Shown here in pieces: positions 11,651 to 22,218 of a stretch of 52,844 nucleotides of DNA (position 1 is its first letter; each line of letters starts with the position of its first letter). The position numbers and the translations under genes were made by a program. This DNA is from Seison nebaliae (Eukaryota; Rotifera; Pararotatoria; Seisonacea; Seisonidae): contig JALJEE010002494.1 in the NCBI GenBank assembly GCA_023231475.1, forward strand, positions 1-52,844, read 5' to 3'. A model generated the notes under the pieces. The model ran no database searches. It was given only the letters and a program-made list of their open reading frames with translations, and was not told the origin of the DNA.

Positions 11651-14600
11651 CTATTTTTTCACACCAGATTCTTCGGTTTTAGGAGGTTTTTCCGATTTTT
11701 TTTCTTCTCTTACTTTAATAATTGTCGATGTTTTTTTCATTACATTTTCTATAAAATTATCTTCGGATTCTAATGCACTATCAGTTTGTTCGATTAAAGT
11801 GAATGTTGAGGGTCGATAAGAAGTTTTCGATAGACTGTACGATATCTGACTTTTCATTTTCCTATAAATTTTAGTGGTAAATACAGCTTTGGAGGTAGCT
11901 CTTTCAGTTTTGAAATGTGTTTTCGCTCCCACCGTACTCTGCCAAAGTAATCGTTGTTTGTCGAACTTTTGTTTTCTGACATTGTTCGTCGTATAAGCAT
12001 TCTCATCAGGAATGATGAAATCGACGACATGAGCACAAAGAAATGAAATATGTTCAAAGACTAATACGAATGCCAATCTCGCCATCAGAATATACCAATA
12101 AACGTTTGAACATTCAAAATTGCCCATACCGGTTCGTGGTTCGTGGAAACCACGAAAACGACAATATTCACCCGTAAAGTTTGTGGTGATGTTCAACGTT
12201 TCAATCGGGTAATATGATAAGGTGAAATTCATGTAGCTATTGTATTGGTAGACATCATTATTACCTTCGAATGCGAATTTATATACTAAACGTGGAATGA
12301 AGTCTGTCGTCCATGCAATGATGACGGCATTGGTAATAACGGCGATTTTCGCCATTGCCGAAATGATTTTCACCCAAATTCCTAAATTGTTAAACCGTTT
12401 TTGAAAAAAGAAACTCCATTTTAAGTAACCAACCAATATTTCTCGCAGTTTCCGCTTTGGATCGTTGTGTTCTCCTAATGAATTTTTTCGCGTCGATTCT
12501 CAGTTCGATCATGCTGCAAATTAGTGCCAGTAATGGTGCCAGGGGGAACGCCACAGCAAATAACGTTACAAATCCGAATTGTTGTACTGTTTTTATATTG
12601 TAGAAGAATATAGAAAATTTAGAAAGAAATTTAGAAAAAAAAACCTAAGACACTATATTCGCTAAAGAGACCGGCATCAGGTTCTGGTAGAAAAAAATCG
12701 GTGTACCAAGTTGGGCCGCTTTTTTCATAATCGACATTCTTCTCTAAAAAAAAGTTTCCCATAATTTTTCTTGGTAAAATTTTGACTACTTTCGCCTGTA
12801 AATATCTGGAAAAAAAGAAGGATAAAAACGTTTGGAAGAAGTGCTGATGGTGATTTTAACGGTGCGACTATTTGAGAGAATATACTACTCGCTTCCGTCC
12901 CGATGAAAAGAATTATCGATTGAAAACATAAATTCGAATAACAACCAGCTGCGTCGCACTAAAATGAATTAATTATATATTTAATAATATTTAAAATTAA
13001 AATTGTACCCCTTGGGCGTTCACACCTAAAATACGGAAACGTTGTTCTTTCGGTGCATTGATCAACGCTCCCTTAAACAGTGCGATATAGAACAAACTTG
13101 AATAATTATTGGCGAAATCGAACAAGATGTTCTTTAGGATTAAAGACGTATCATATGTCGACTGATATTTGTGATGTTCTATTGAATTGGAAATAATTTT
13201 CAAATAAAAAAAAAAAAAATTAAATACCTCGATTGGTAAGAAAAGTAGCGAGATGTCTATAGAATTTACCGAATATCAATATGAATATCAGATTGACAAT
13301 TCCTGAAAGGAGATTGACACTCTTCTCCGAATATATTTTCAGGAAGTGCAAATCGGAAACCATCAGAGTGGTATGAACGATGGCGCGATATGCTATGATG
13401 GCAATCACGCAAATTATACAAACCACAATCATGGTGATACAAGCTGATGCTGAGATGAGATATTGGCCAATAACTTTCATTTTGGGTACATACGGTTCGA
13501 ATGATTGAGTAATATGGTTATATTTCGGATAATTCGATTGTGCTAGGAATTCGGGACGGATCGGCTCATAAGTTTGATAATCTTCTGTATTAGATAAGTT
13601 CCAAGAGAATTGAATATTTGCTGATTTCCTTTTCCAAAATTCGATAAAGCACGCACTCCATATAGCCATGAATAAGGAGAAGAGAACTGACGAGGTGTTG
13701 CCTAAAATATATCCGATTTTCGCATTGAGACAACTGTCTCTCAAATACCATAATGGACAACCGCGATCACAAATCGGACACATGACCGTCTTAGCCATAT
13801 CGTGACAAATACTCTTCACATCCTCCGATTTGTGTAGTGACGTCAAACCATAAAGTACGACGATTAAGCCGCTGAGAGCGGCGGGAATTAACATGTTCCC
13901 ATAGAAGTTTAACCAGACGAAATAGAAAGTTAATTTCTCCCCGAAATATCTTCGAATCACATTCACAGGCTGAACGGTGATGATCTTCCGAAGATTACCC
14001 CAATTCTTCGATAAGAAATATCGATCAGTTTGAAAATCATCGACTTGTTCGTGAGGAGCGTAAGCGGCGAGAAGCATTTTCTGACTGAGCATTTGTTCGA
14101 TACCGATATAACGGAATTTATTCGAAAATAAATATTCAAAAAATTTTCTCGAATCCATCGAAACAATTTTCCTCGCAGTCAATTCCGTCTCTTCGTCGTC
14201 TTCATCGCGAATTTCGGGAGAGAACGGAATACGTCTCAATAGTTCGCGAGTCAAATATGATCGTTGAGCGGTGGAGAAATATGACTGGAAATTTTTGGAG
14301 ATTTCTTTACTAAAATATTGCTCGAATTGTGATCGAAGTATGGAACTATATGGTAATGTTAAATATTCTTTTACTGACGCTTTCTTATTATATTCCGTTT
14401 GATCCATCGATGTGGGATAAAGGCCGATGAGCATACTCTCTAATTGGGCAAGAATTGAAGTGTCTTCGATACATTCATAGGAAGCGATGGGCAAAGGGAA
14501 ATGGACAATCTCTGCCATATCCAACAACACTTCGAATGGGGTATGAATACAAAGGAAAATGAGATCGGTATCAGCTCGGAGCAATTGGTACTTCAATCCG

Positions 14601-14746
14601 ATGTGTTGCATCGCTACACAAAGATAGACGAGTTTATCCTCCAACTCCTTCTCCGCCGAGTACATGTTACCTCGATAAACGAAGACATAATCGATTACCG
14701 GAATTTCCACGTCATCCAACGACGACGTTGTTGACCAGATGGCCAT
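11651..14746 (-). CDS. anoctamin (TMEM16) family protein, copy B
   Basis: Six exons: 14746-13228, 13178-13009, 12958-12861, 12805-12645, 12586-12434 and 12381-11651. All joins keep frame and give 943 residues. The N-terminus carries the anoctamin dimerisation region (VIDYVFVYR). The ten-TM scramblase/channel region starts at PVNVIRRYFGEKLTFYFVW. Later landmarks are [33 protein letters not shown] and WTTDFIPRLVYKF. Anoctamins are calcium-activated chloride channels or lipid scramblases. By eye alignment to TMEM16A, the TM8 acidic pair (MIELRID) is kept. In TM6 the Asn and Glu ligands appear as Ser and Gln, and the second TM7 Glu is Val. Intron positions match the neighbouring copy A, plus two extra. 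The gene is either a functional paralogue with altered calcium response or a non-canonical member. Confidence 0.9.
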
Positions 14747-15314
14747 ATTGATCGCTCATACAAATGTTAATTGAAAGATAACCGAAATAACCAAACGCTT
14801 TTCTTAAAACAATTAAAATTTCATTCATTTCTCCTTTTCAACTCTTAAATATATTCCGATCTAATTCATTTCAATTTTTTCATTATTCTCTTCACGTTAA
14901 TTCATCGAAATCATGTTCTTCCACTTCTCTCTCTTCCCAACTTGGAATACTTTAAATTATTAAGTATTAGGTATTAGATATTATGTATTAGGTATTAGAT
15001 ATTATGTATTAGGTATTAGATATTATGTATTAGGTATTAGATATTATGTATTAGGTATTAGATATTATGTATTAGGTATTAGATATTAGATATTATGTAT
15101 TAGGTATTAGATATTATGTATTAGATTTTAGGTATTAGATTTTAGGTATTAGGTATTAGGTATTAGATATTAGATATTTCATCGTTCAATGAAAATTATT
15201 TATCATCGAAACGATTTGAATGAGTTTAATGAAAAAAATGAAAATTATCCAATAAATTAATTATCCAATGAAGGCAGAATCGTTTTAGAATGGAAATAAA
15301 TTATCAGAAATTGT
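14747..15314. other. intergenic spacer between the anoctamin copies
   Basis: The spacer separates the start of copy B from the stop of copy A. Its middle is occupied by a minisatellite (14964-15177). The flanks are AT-rich with no coding frame. It probably contains the copy B promoter. Confidence 0.6.
14964..15177. repeat. 21-bp minisatellite
   Basis: Tandem copies of a unit close to GTATTAGGTATTAGATATTA plus T, about seven full copies followed by shorter degenerate ones. Every unit mixes TATTAGG and TATTAGA blocks. It sits in the spacer between the two anoctamin genes. Confidence 0.9.
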
Positions 15315-18300
15315 TCATGAGAATTTGGAAGGAATTGAGGCACTTTTCTGATGAATGTTATATGGTTGTCCCTCGAACGAGGGATGGTGTGTTTGATAAT
15401 TGAGAATGTCATCCGATCGACTCTTCCCACGCTCATTTGATTGTTCGTCAATTAATTTGTCTAATTCATTTCGCATCTTTTTCTGATCTTCGTCAGTGAC
15501 CGGTTTCTGACCCCATTCGCCCCATAACATTTGTTGTTGCACGTAATGTTGTCGTCGGATCATCATTCGAGTGGAATATGGGACGTCAGGAATAAGATAA
15601 CCCAATGTTTGCATGAGAAGGAAGACGAGATGTTCGAAGACTAGAACGAATGCCAATCGAGCAACTAAAATGTACCAATATTCCGATGAGAATTTATACT
15701 CGTCTTCATGGCCCGGTGGATTGCGATAGCCTCGATATCGACATTCGGTTTCATTTCCGAAATTCGATTGAATATTAAAAACGGAGAGCGAATGATTGAC
15801 ATAATGAACGAGATCATTATTCGATTTATTCGTATGATATTTATAAACTGATTTCGGAATGAAATCTGATGTCCAGGCAATTATCGTCGCATTCGTAATG
15901 ACCGCTAATCGAGAAATGACTTCAATGATCGATTGCCAAATTCCTGTAAAATGGTAAAAGTTTCGAAGGGAAAAATTAGTATTGAACCGATATCAGTTAC
16001 CATCGCTGGTTTGATACGACGGAATTTCCGCAGGAATTTCTGAGCGTCAATTCGAATTTCGATGATATTATTCATCAACGCCAATAACGGTGCCAACGGA
16101 AATGCCACAGCGAACAAAGTGACAAAACCAAATTGGAGAGCTAAAACCAAATTTCAAAAATCATATGAGGCAATTTCTTTTTGTAACCTAATTTGAGATA
16201 TTCGGTAAATAAGGCATCGTGAGTGACGGGATTTAAATGGAAATCTTTTTCGAATGTTGGAAGATCATTTCTAGCTATATGATTTCCATTCATTCCTCGA
16301 CATCGATGAATCCAACCGCCTGGTGAAATCCATAATTTTAACGATCTAAATTAATTTATTATTAATAATTATTAATAATTCATTAAATAATATTTTTTAA
16401 ATTAATTTTATATTAACGGAAAAACGACTTCCATAATCAATCCCATAATTTGTTGTCCACTCATAATGATGATGAGTTGAATACAAAGTTCACTAAGACA
16501 TCCAGCAGGATCGCACTGATGGAATTTGAATGATAGAATTATAAAAATGAAAAATTTAACCGCTTCTGTCTTGAATTTGCCGAAAATGAAGAAACGTTTT
16601 TCGCCGGGCGCATTTGTCATCGTTCCTTTAAAGAAAGCGATGTAAAAGAGAGCAGAATAATTGTTAGCGAATTCGAAAAGATAATGTTTCAAAGTGAAAG
16701 AGGCTTCGTAGCTCGATTGGAATTTGTGTAATTCGAAATCTGTCATCTTTTTAGCAATCAATTTATACATATAACCAAGGAACATGATGGCGATCAAATT
16801 AATCGTACTGGCAGTACATGCCGTAAATATTTTCGAATATTTTCTCAGAATTACATACGACGTACTCGCTACAGCAATTGAGACAGCCACTCGATAAATG
16901 ATCACACCCACCATCGCAATGATGACCACGGCGATCATGGTGAAACAGGCGGAGAAGGAAATGAACATTCGATAGAGTCGTTTGTAAAAGGAGAAATACG
17001 GTTCAAAATGGCCCGTTATCGGATTGCGTTTCATTCGAGTTGATCGACGTTCATAATTTGGTCGTATCGGCTCCAATAATTCTCGCTCGTTATTCGTGCC
17101 CAAATCCCAATCGTATCTCAAAGTGGATTGTCGTCGTTTCCATAATTCGAGAAAGAGAATACTCCAAATCGCCATAAACATCGAGAAGAAGAGTGTTCCC
17201 TCATTATCGAAGATATATGTCAATTTCGAATAAATACACGATTCATTCAAATACCAAAATTTGCATAATGAATCACAAAGTGGACACATCAATGTTCCAC
17301 CCAATCGATTCACATCACAAATATCTTTCACTTGTTCCGATGACGATAATGTCATCATCCCATAAATAAAGACGACAAGACCACAAATTGCGGCTAATAT
17401 GAGGAATTGAGTATAGAAACCAAACCAAGCGAAATAGAAAGCGATTTTCACCCCGAAATATCGACGGATCGATGTATAAGGTTGAAATTGCATAAACCGT
17501 TTGAACGGTGCCCATTCTTTCTCCAAAACTGTTCGATCATTCAATTCGAAATTCTCTTTCGGTTTCAAATAATGATAAGTTTTCCTACTCGATTTTTTCC
17601 GATGGATCGGAATGATCGTCTCGTGAGGAGCGTATGCCGCCAAAAATGTTTTGTTGTCGATCAAACGATCAATTCCTGCTTTGTGCCATGCTTTCGTGAA
17701 AATGGCACGAAGAAAATTTTCTTGACTCATATTTGAAATTTTTTGATTGAAAAATTCTTTCTCGTCTTTTTTCGATTTAGTTCGTTCACTCATTTTTTTC
17801 ATTTCCTTCATTTCTGATGATTTATCGGAGAATATGATGGTGAAATCATCAATGGAATTTTTCATTGTTTCCATATAATCCTCATCATCATCAATCGTTT
17901 CATATGGTAATCTCAATAATAATTCGTAAATCAATTGAGCTTTCTCACCAGTCGTGAAATAATTTGCACGTCCACCAGGTCGATAAGTATCAAACAACGA
18001 TTGAAATCGATGACGAAGATCATTTGAATAATTATAACGAAAATAATCTTTTTTTTCAAAATGATAAAATTCATCGAAATTCAAATCTTCGTCACTCTCA
18101 ACAATTCCATCACCAGCGGCACCATTTCCTAATTTGTTCGTTTTCAAATCAAATATTTCCAAATTTCGACAACTGGCACAATAGAGGAAACGTTGGAGAA
18201 ATCCCGTCGCTTTTCCCTCCAATTGTTGTTGTTTTGTTTCGATGTCTACTCGTTGAATAGGAAGACGCAATTTTATTTTGTCCGCCACATTCAACAACAA

Positions 18301-18543
18301 ATCGAAGGGTGCATGAATTTTGACGAAAATCAAATTGTCATTTCCTTCGCCTCGATGTGTCTCAATGTCTAGACCGACCCATTTCATACAATTCAAATAA
18401 TAATCAATTCGTTCACGCAAATCGATTTGAGCGAGATATTTGTCTAAACGATAGACGAGAATAAAATCGATGGTTCGACTTCTATTCTCCTCTTCCAAAT
18501 CGAAATATTTACTTCGTCGAAAAATATCGTCAGTCGCTGCCAT
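15315..18543 (-). CDS. anoctamin (TMEM16) family protein, copy A
   Basis: Four exons: 18543-16418, 16345-16188, 16140-15988 and 15943-15315. The joined frame gives 1021 residues. The start is an ATG. The N-terminal dimerisation domain contains [13 protein letters not shown]. The membrane region begins near [19 protein letters not shown] and includes [42 protein letters not shown] and [18 protein letters not shown]. It ends with [11 protein letters not shown] and [13 protein letters not shown]. Compared with TMEM16A, the TM6 Glu, first TM7 Glu and both TM8 acids (IIEIRID) are kept, while the TM6 Asn is Gly and the second TM7 Glu is Lys. The three introns match introns 3-5 of copy B, and one internal exon is 153 bp in both. 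This supports tandem duplication. Confidence 0.93.
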
Positions 18544-19295
18544 TTTTCAAAAAAGAAAATTAGACTTTCGTCTCAATTACATAACTTTCAATTATTCACC
18601 ACATACAGGAGCTGATTAGACGGAAGCTTACTTATTCAATTATCCATTCTCCCCCTTCTCCCATTCAATATCATTTAATGATTCGATTAATCTTTAAGGT
18701 CAAACATTTATCATCTCTCATGGTTTTCAGTCACTTCTCATTTTTTCTCCTTCAGCCAACACCGTCTCTCTAAATGAGCTGAATATGAAGAAAGAATTTT
18801 CATTACCGAAAATATATTTTCGTTTATGAACAGAGAACAGTTTTTTTTTCTTCTTCTTAACTCATCAAACACAAATAACATCCAGTAACATTTTCAGTGA
18901 ATGGGAGAAAAAATGAAAGATAAATCAAAAAAAACTTTATTGTTATTATTGAAAATTTAATTATCTAATTAATAATCTTAATAAATATTCTTATTATTTA
19001 AGAAATAAGAAAGTTTATTATTATCATTATTTATTACTTAAATTTACGTCGGGATAAATTAGAAAATAAATTCAAAAATTTTCGGTCGATTAACTTCTTC
19101 TTATTATTGTTATTGTTGATGAAATAACAATTATTATTATTCTTATTATTATTGTTGATGAAATAAGAAATTTGATTTGTTGTTGTTGTTGTTGTTAAAG
19201 AAATAAGAAGTTTAATTGTTGGTGAAGAAATAAGAAATTTGATTGTTGACGAAGAAATAAGAAATTTGATTGTTGTTGTTGAAAAAAGATTAAAA
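18544..19295. other. intergenic region with degenerate repeats
   Basis: No gene is supported. Around 19100-19290 a degenerate repeat of about 25 bp built on GAAATAAGAAATTTGATTGTTG occurs several times. The rest is AT-rich spacer between the P450 stop and the copy A start. Confidence 0.6.
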
Positions 19296-20807
19296 TTATC
19301 GTTGAATTAATTGGAAATCTAATGAACGATCAGGAGTGATAAATAAACTAGAAATAGGAATTGGCCATCCGTCTGTTTCGGATTTGGGATAAGAAACACG
19401 ATATCTTTGTAAGAGTTTCACTAGTAGAAGATGAATTTCTTGTTCGGCAATTCGTCGACCTAAACAAGATCGTGCTCCGTAGCCGAATTGAAGGAATGCG
19501 AAAGGATCGGGTGCCGTTTCCCTGCTACCTCTCATCCATCGATTAATGTCGAATTTGTCCGGATTGTCCACATAGTCCTCATTCAATAGACTGACGGCGC
19601 CATTCATTTGAACTAACGTGCCTCGTGGTATTCGGAAATTATCTAAAATTATTTCCTTATCTAAAAATCGACCCGTACCAGTCACCAACGGTTGAACCCT
19701 CAAAGTCTCCTTAACAAATGCCCTCAATTTCTTACACGCATTAATATGTCGTGTGGTTATTTGAGTTTTTGGATTTGTTCCCACTTTTTCATCAATCTCT
19801 TCAATTACTTCTTGTTGAATTTGTGGATACTTCGCCAAATATATCAATAGCCATTGAAGAGAGATTGATGTGGTGTCTACACCGGCGCCTAATAAATCTG
19901 AAGCCAAACCAACAACATCTTCATGTTCTAAACCGGCATCCTTATAACTCTCTAACATCATTTCTAGCATAGTTTTCTGTTCTTTTTTATCTTTCCCTTT
20001 CGATAATTCTTCTGCTTCTTTTATCCATTCGTGAACGATTTCTAATAATCGATGACTATTTTTCTCGTAGTTCGTAAAAGTTGGTGAGAGGAATGGGAAG
20101 ACAGTGTAGAATGGGAAAGAGAATAAAAGTGTACTCGAATCTTTAAAAATTTCAATGATGACTTTGATGAATTCTTCTAAATTTTTATCTTTCGACCCAT
20201 CATTTTTGAACGAATTCAACTTCTTATCAACCGCTATAATACTCACGGCCTCTAAAGCGAATTTCCTCAAATGATTCTCCATTCCTATCACTATTTTATT
20301 CTTCTCCATTTCCTCGTCAATCACTTCCATCAATTCGTTACATACTTCATTGTGAATGGGCAAATAGTCTTGAATCGATTTCGGTTTCACCACAATCGGA
20401 TTAGCGAAACTTCTCAATTTTCTCCATCTCTCCGAATTATCGACGGCGATACTAAAATTCATTCCCTTCCTTTTCTGCATCATATAATAGGGTGTAAATT
20501 CCGTTCGTTGAACATTTTTACCTTCGGCCTTAAATGCTATTTCGATATGTTTCGGATCGATTATCATGACGGAAATTTTCTCAGGATTTCTTCGGAATCC
20601 CACAACTTTCCCGTAATCCTCATGCATCTTCTTTATCACATTAACAATATTCAACGGTTTTTTACCTTCACCAACATATGGAGCATAATACCAAAAACTC
20701 CCAACAACCGGCAAACATTTCGGGCCAGATAACTCAGAAATTTCTTTTACAGTCGTCACAGCTACTGAATAACTTCTCCTCCAACATTTCATTCCACTTC
20801 TCAACAT
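19296..20807 (-). CDS. mitochondrial-clan cytochrome P450
   Basis: Single exon. The frame extends upstream to a TTG, but the first ATG is at 20807, giving 503 residues. The N-terminus MLRSGMKCWRRSYSVAV is basic and lacks acids, as in a mitochondrial targeting peptide. It lacks the hydrophobic anchor of microsomal P450s. P450 landmarks in order are the I helix GAGVDTTS, the K helix ETLR, the PERF-like segment FDINRWMRG, and the heme loop FGYGARSCLGRR with ligand Cys about residue 448. The CLGRR arrangement is typical of the mitochondrial clan, which receives electrons from adrenodoxin-type ferredoxin. The clan includes ecdysteroid synthesis enzymes and detoxifying enzymes. The substrate cannot be decided from sequence alone. 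Confidence 0.88.
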   Translation of the reverse strand: MLRSGMKCWRRSYSVAVTTVKEISELSGPKCLPVVGSFWYYAPYVGEGKKPLNIVNVIKKMHEDYGKVVGFRRNPEKISVMIIDPKHIEIAFKAEGKNVQRTEFTPYYMMQKRKGMNFSIAVDNSERWRKLRSFANPIVVKPKSIQDYLPIHNEVCNELMEVIDEEMEKNKIVIGMENHLRKFALEAVSIIAVDKKLNSFKNDGSKDKNLEEFIKVIIEIFKDSSTLLFSFPFYTVFPFLSPTFTNYEKNSHRLLEIVHEWIKEAEELSKGKDKKEQKTMLEMMLESYKDAGLEHEDVVGLASDLLGAGVDTTSISLQWLLIYLAKYPQIQQEVIEEIDEKVGTNPKTQITTRHINACKKLRAFVKETLRVQPLVTGTGRFLDKEIILDNFRIPRGTLVQMNGAVSLLNEDYVDNPDKFDINRWMRGSRETAPDPFAFLQFGYGARSCLGRRIAEQEIHLLLVKLLQRYRVSYPKSETDGWPIPISSLFITPDRSLDFQLIQR

Positions 20808-21458
20808 TTTTCTCAAAATTAGTCGAAAATTATCGGAGACTAATTGTTTATCAGACTATCGATGACCATTATTGACTACCAAATTCCTTTTCTCTAATTT
20901 CATTTCTACTTTCAAATATTAATCAAACATCTCAGTTTCCCAAATTTTAGCGTCAGAAAATTCTTCTTATTTTCCCATTACACAACCTTAATTATATTTT
21001 ATTTAACAACTCAAAAATCTCAAAAACTTTTCTTCTCTCAATAATTTTCATATTACTTTTATAAAATTTATTAATTTCTCAATTCAAATTCTTAATTCAA
21101 AATTTAATTGTTAATTTCTTTAAATTTTTAATTCCCTTCGAAAAAGAAGACAAAATACGAATTTTATTTCGGCTGTTATGTAATAATTTTAAAAATTATA
21201 ATAGTAATAAGTAGAATCTAAAGCTTAAAATTTGAAAGAGTACCTGAAAATTAAAATGTTGCAAATGAAAAATGCGAGAGATTTTTTCTTAACACGTCAC
21301 TTTTTTTTTGACCGTTTGAAATTTGACGTGTACCATTGTTAGAATGACATTGTACATCGTTAGACTTGTGATGCACTATAAATATGAAAGAAATTGAAAA
21401 GTATTTCAGTTTACTTTTTTTTTGCGCTAGATTATTTTCGATCATTGGAAAGTGAGAT
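20808..21458. other. intergenic region upstream of the P450
   Basis: No gene is supported. The region is strongly AT-rich. Near 21325-21375 a short imperfect direct repeat is visible, TGTACCATTGTTAGA followed by TGTACATCGTTAGA. The first few hundred bases presumably include the P450 promoter. Confidence 0.5.
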
Positions 21459-21657
21459 GACCGACCTTCGGTCTTCCACTTCTAGAAGAAATCGAATGGT
21501 CATCGATTCTTCTAGAAGTTGTTATTTACGGCCGTAAATTTTCTAGGGTTTAATAAACCTTCTAGGGGTCGTTCTAGGTCTTGGTCTAGGACATGGAGAA
21601 AGCGATCACTTTGAGAAATCTTGTGATCGCTTTCTGGAGCTGGTTCCAGTACGCTCC
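21459..21657. other. cluster of consecutive hairpins, possible structured RNA or foldback element
   Basis: About 200 bp, visibly less AT-rich than its surroundings, with several inverted repeats in a row. A 6-bp stem with CCT loop lies at 21459-21473. A long stem with arms ACTTCTAGAAGAA and TTCTTCTAGAAGT extended by TCGA lies at 21478-21519. A perfect 16-bp palindrome, ATTTACGGCCGTAAAT, lies at 21524-21539. A stem with G-U pairs is built on CTAGG blocks at about 21571-21592. A perfect 12-bp stem GAAAGCGATCAC/GTGATCGCTTTC lies at 21598-21634. A GGAGC/GCTCC stem with nested CTGG/CCAG lies at 21636-21657. No protein frame explains it. Confidence 0.6.
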
Positions 21658-21719
21658 TAAACACTAAGGCGTGTCCGGGAGACTGGTGAGTATGTCCATG
21701 TGGCAGATGGATGAAAAAA

Positions 21720-21985
21720 ATTATTAGTGAAATTAAATTTCACTAATAATTTCAGGGATAAGGTGAAATTCCTTAAATTTCACTAATAATTTCAGGAATA
21801 AGGTGAAATTCTTTAAATTTCACTAATAATTTCATGAACAATTTCAATTGGATCAAATTTCACTAATAATTTCAATTGGATCAAATTTCACTAAAAATTT
21901 CATGAACAATTTCAATTGGATCAAATTTCACTAATAATTTCATGAACAATGTCAATTGGCTCAAATTTCACTAATAATTTCAAAA
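21720..21985. repeat. palindrome-led tandem repeat
   Basis: The block opens with a perfect inverted repeat: arms ATTATTAGTGAAAT (21720-21733) and ATTTCACTAATAAT (21737-21750) around TAA. It continues with about seven tandem copies of a unit based on AAATTTCACTAATAATTTCA. The spacing alternates between about 27 and 41 bp because of short inserts (GGAATAAGGTGAAATTC or TGAACAATTTCAATTGGATC). Confidence 0.85.
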
Positions 21986-22218
21986 TGGTTCAATTCCATT
22001 AATAGTAACAGAACAAATCGATAAATTTCCATAAAATTTGAAATAAATTAAAAATTTTTGTTTGTTAAATAAAATATAATTAAAATTCTTTTCCAATCGA
22101 AATTCTAAATAAATTAACCACAATAAATTTCCATAACTAATTTAAAATATGATAAAATTAAAATTTGAAAATTTCATTTTACTAATCAGAATAAAATTTT
22201 GTTTTGACAATCAAACTT

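Noticed and set aside
14964-15177. TTAGG-containing array as an interstitial telomere repeat
   Set aside because: TTAGG is the arthropod telomere pentamer, but here it occurs once inside a 21-bp unit with unrelated sequence. It is an ordinary minisatellite.
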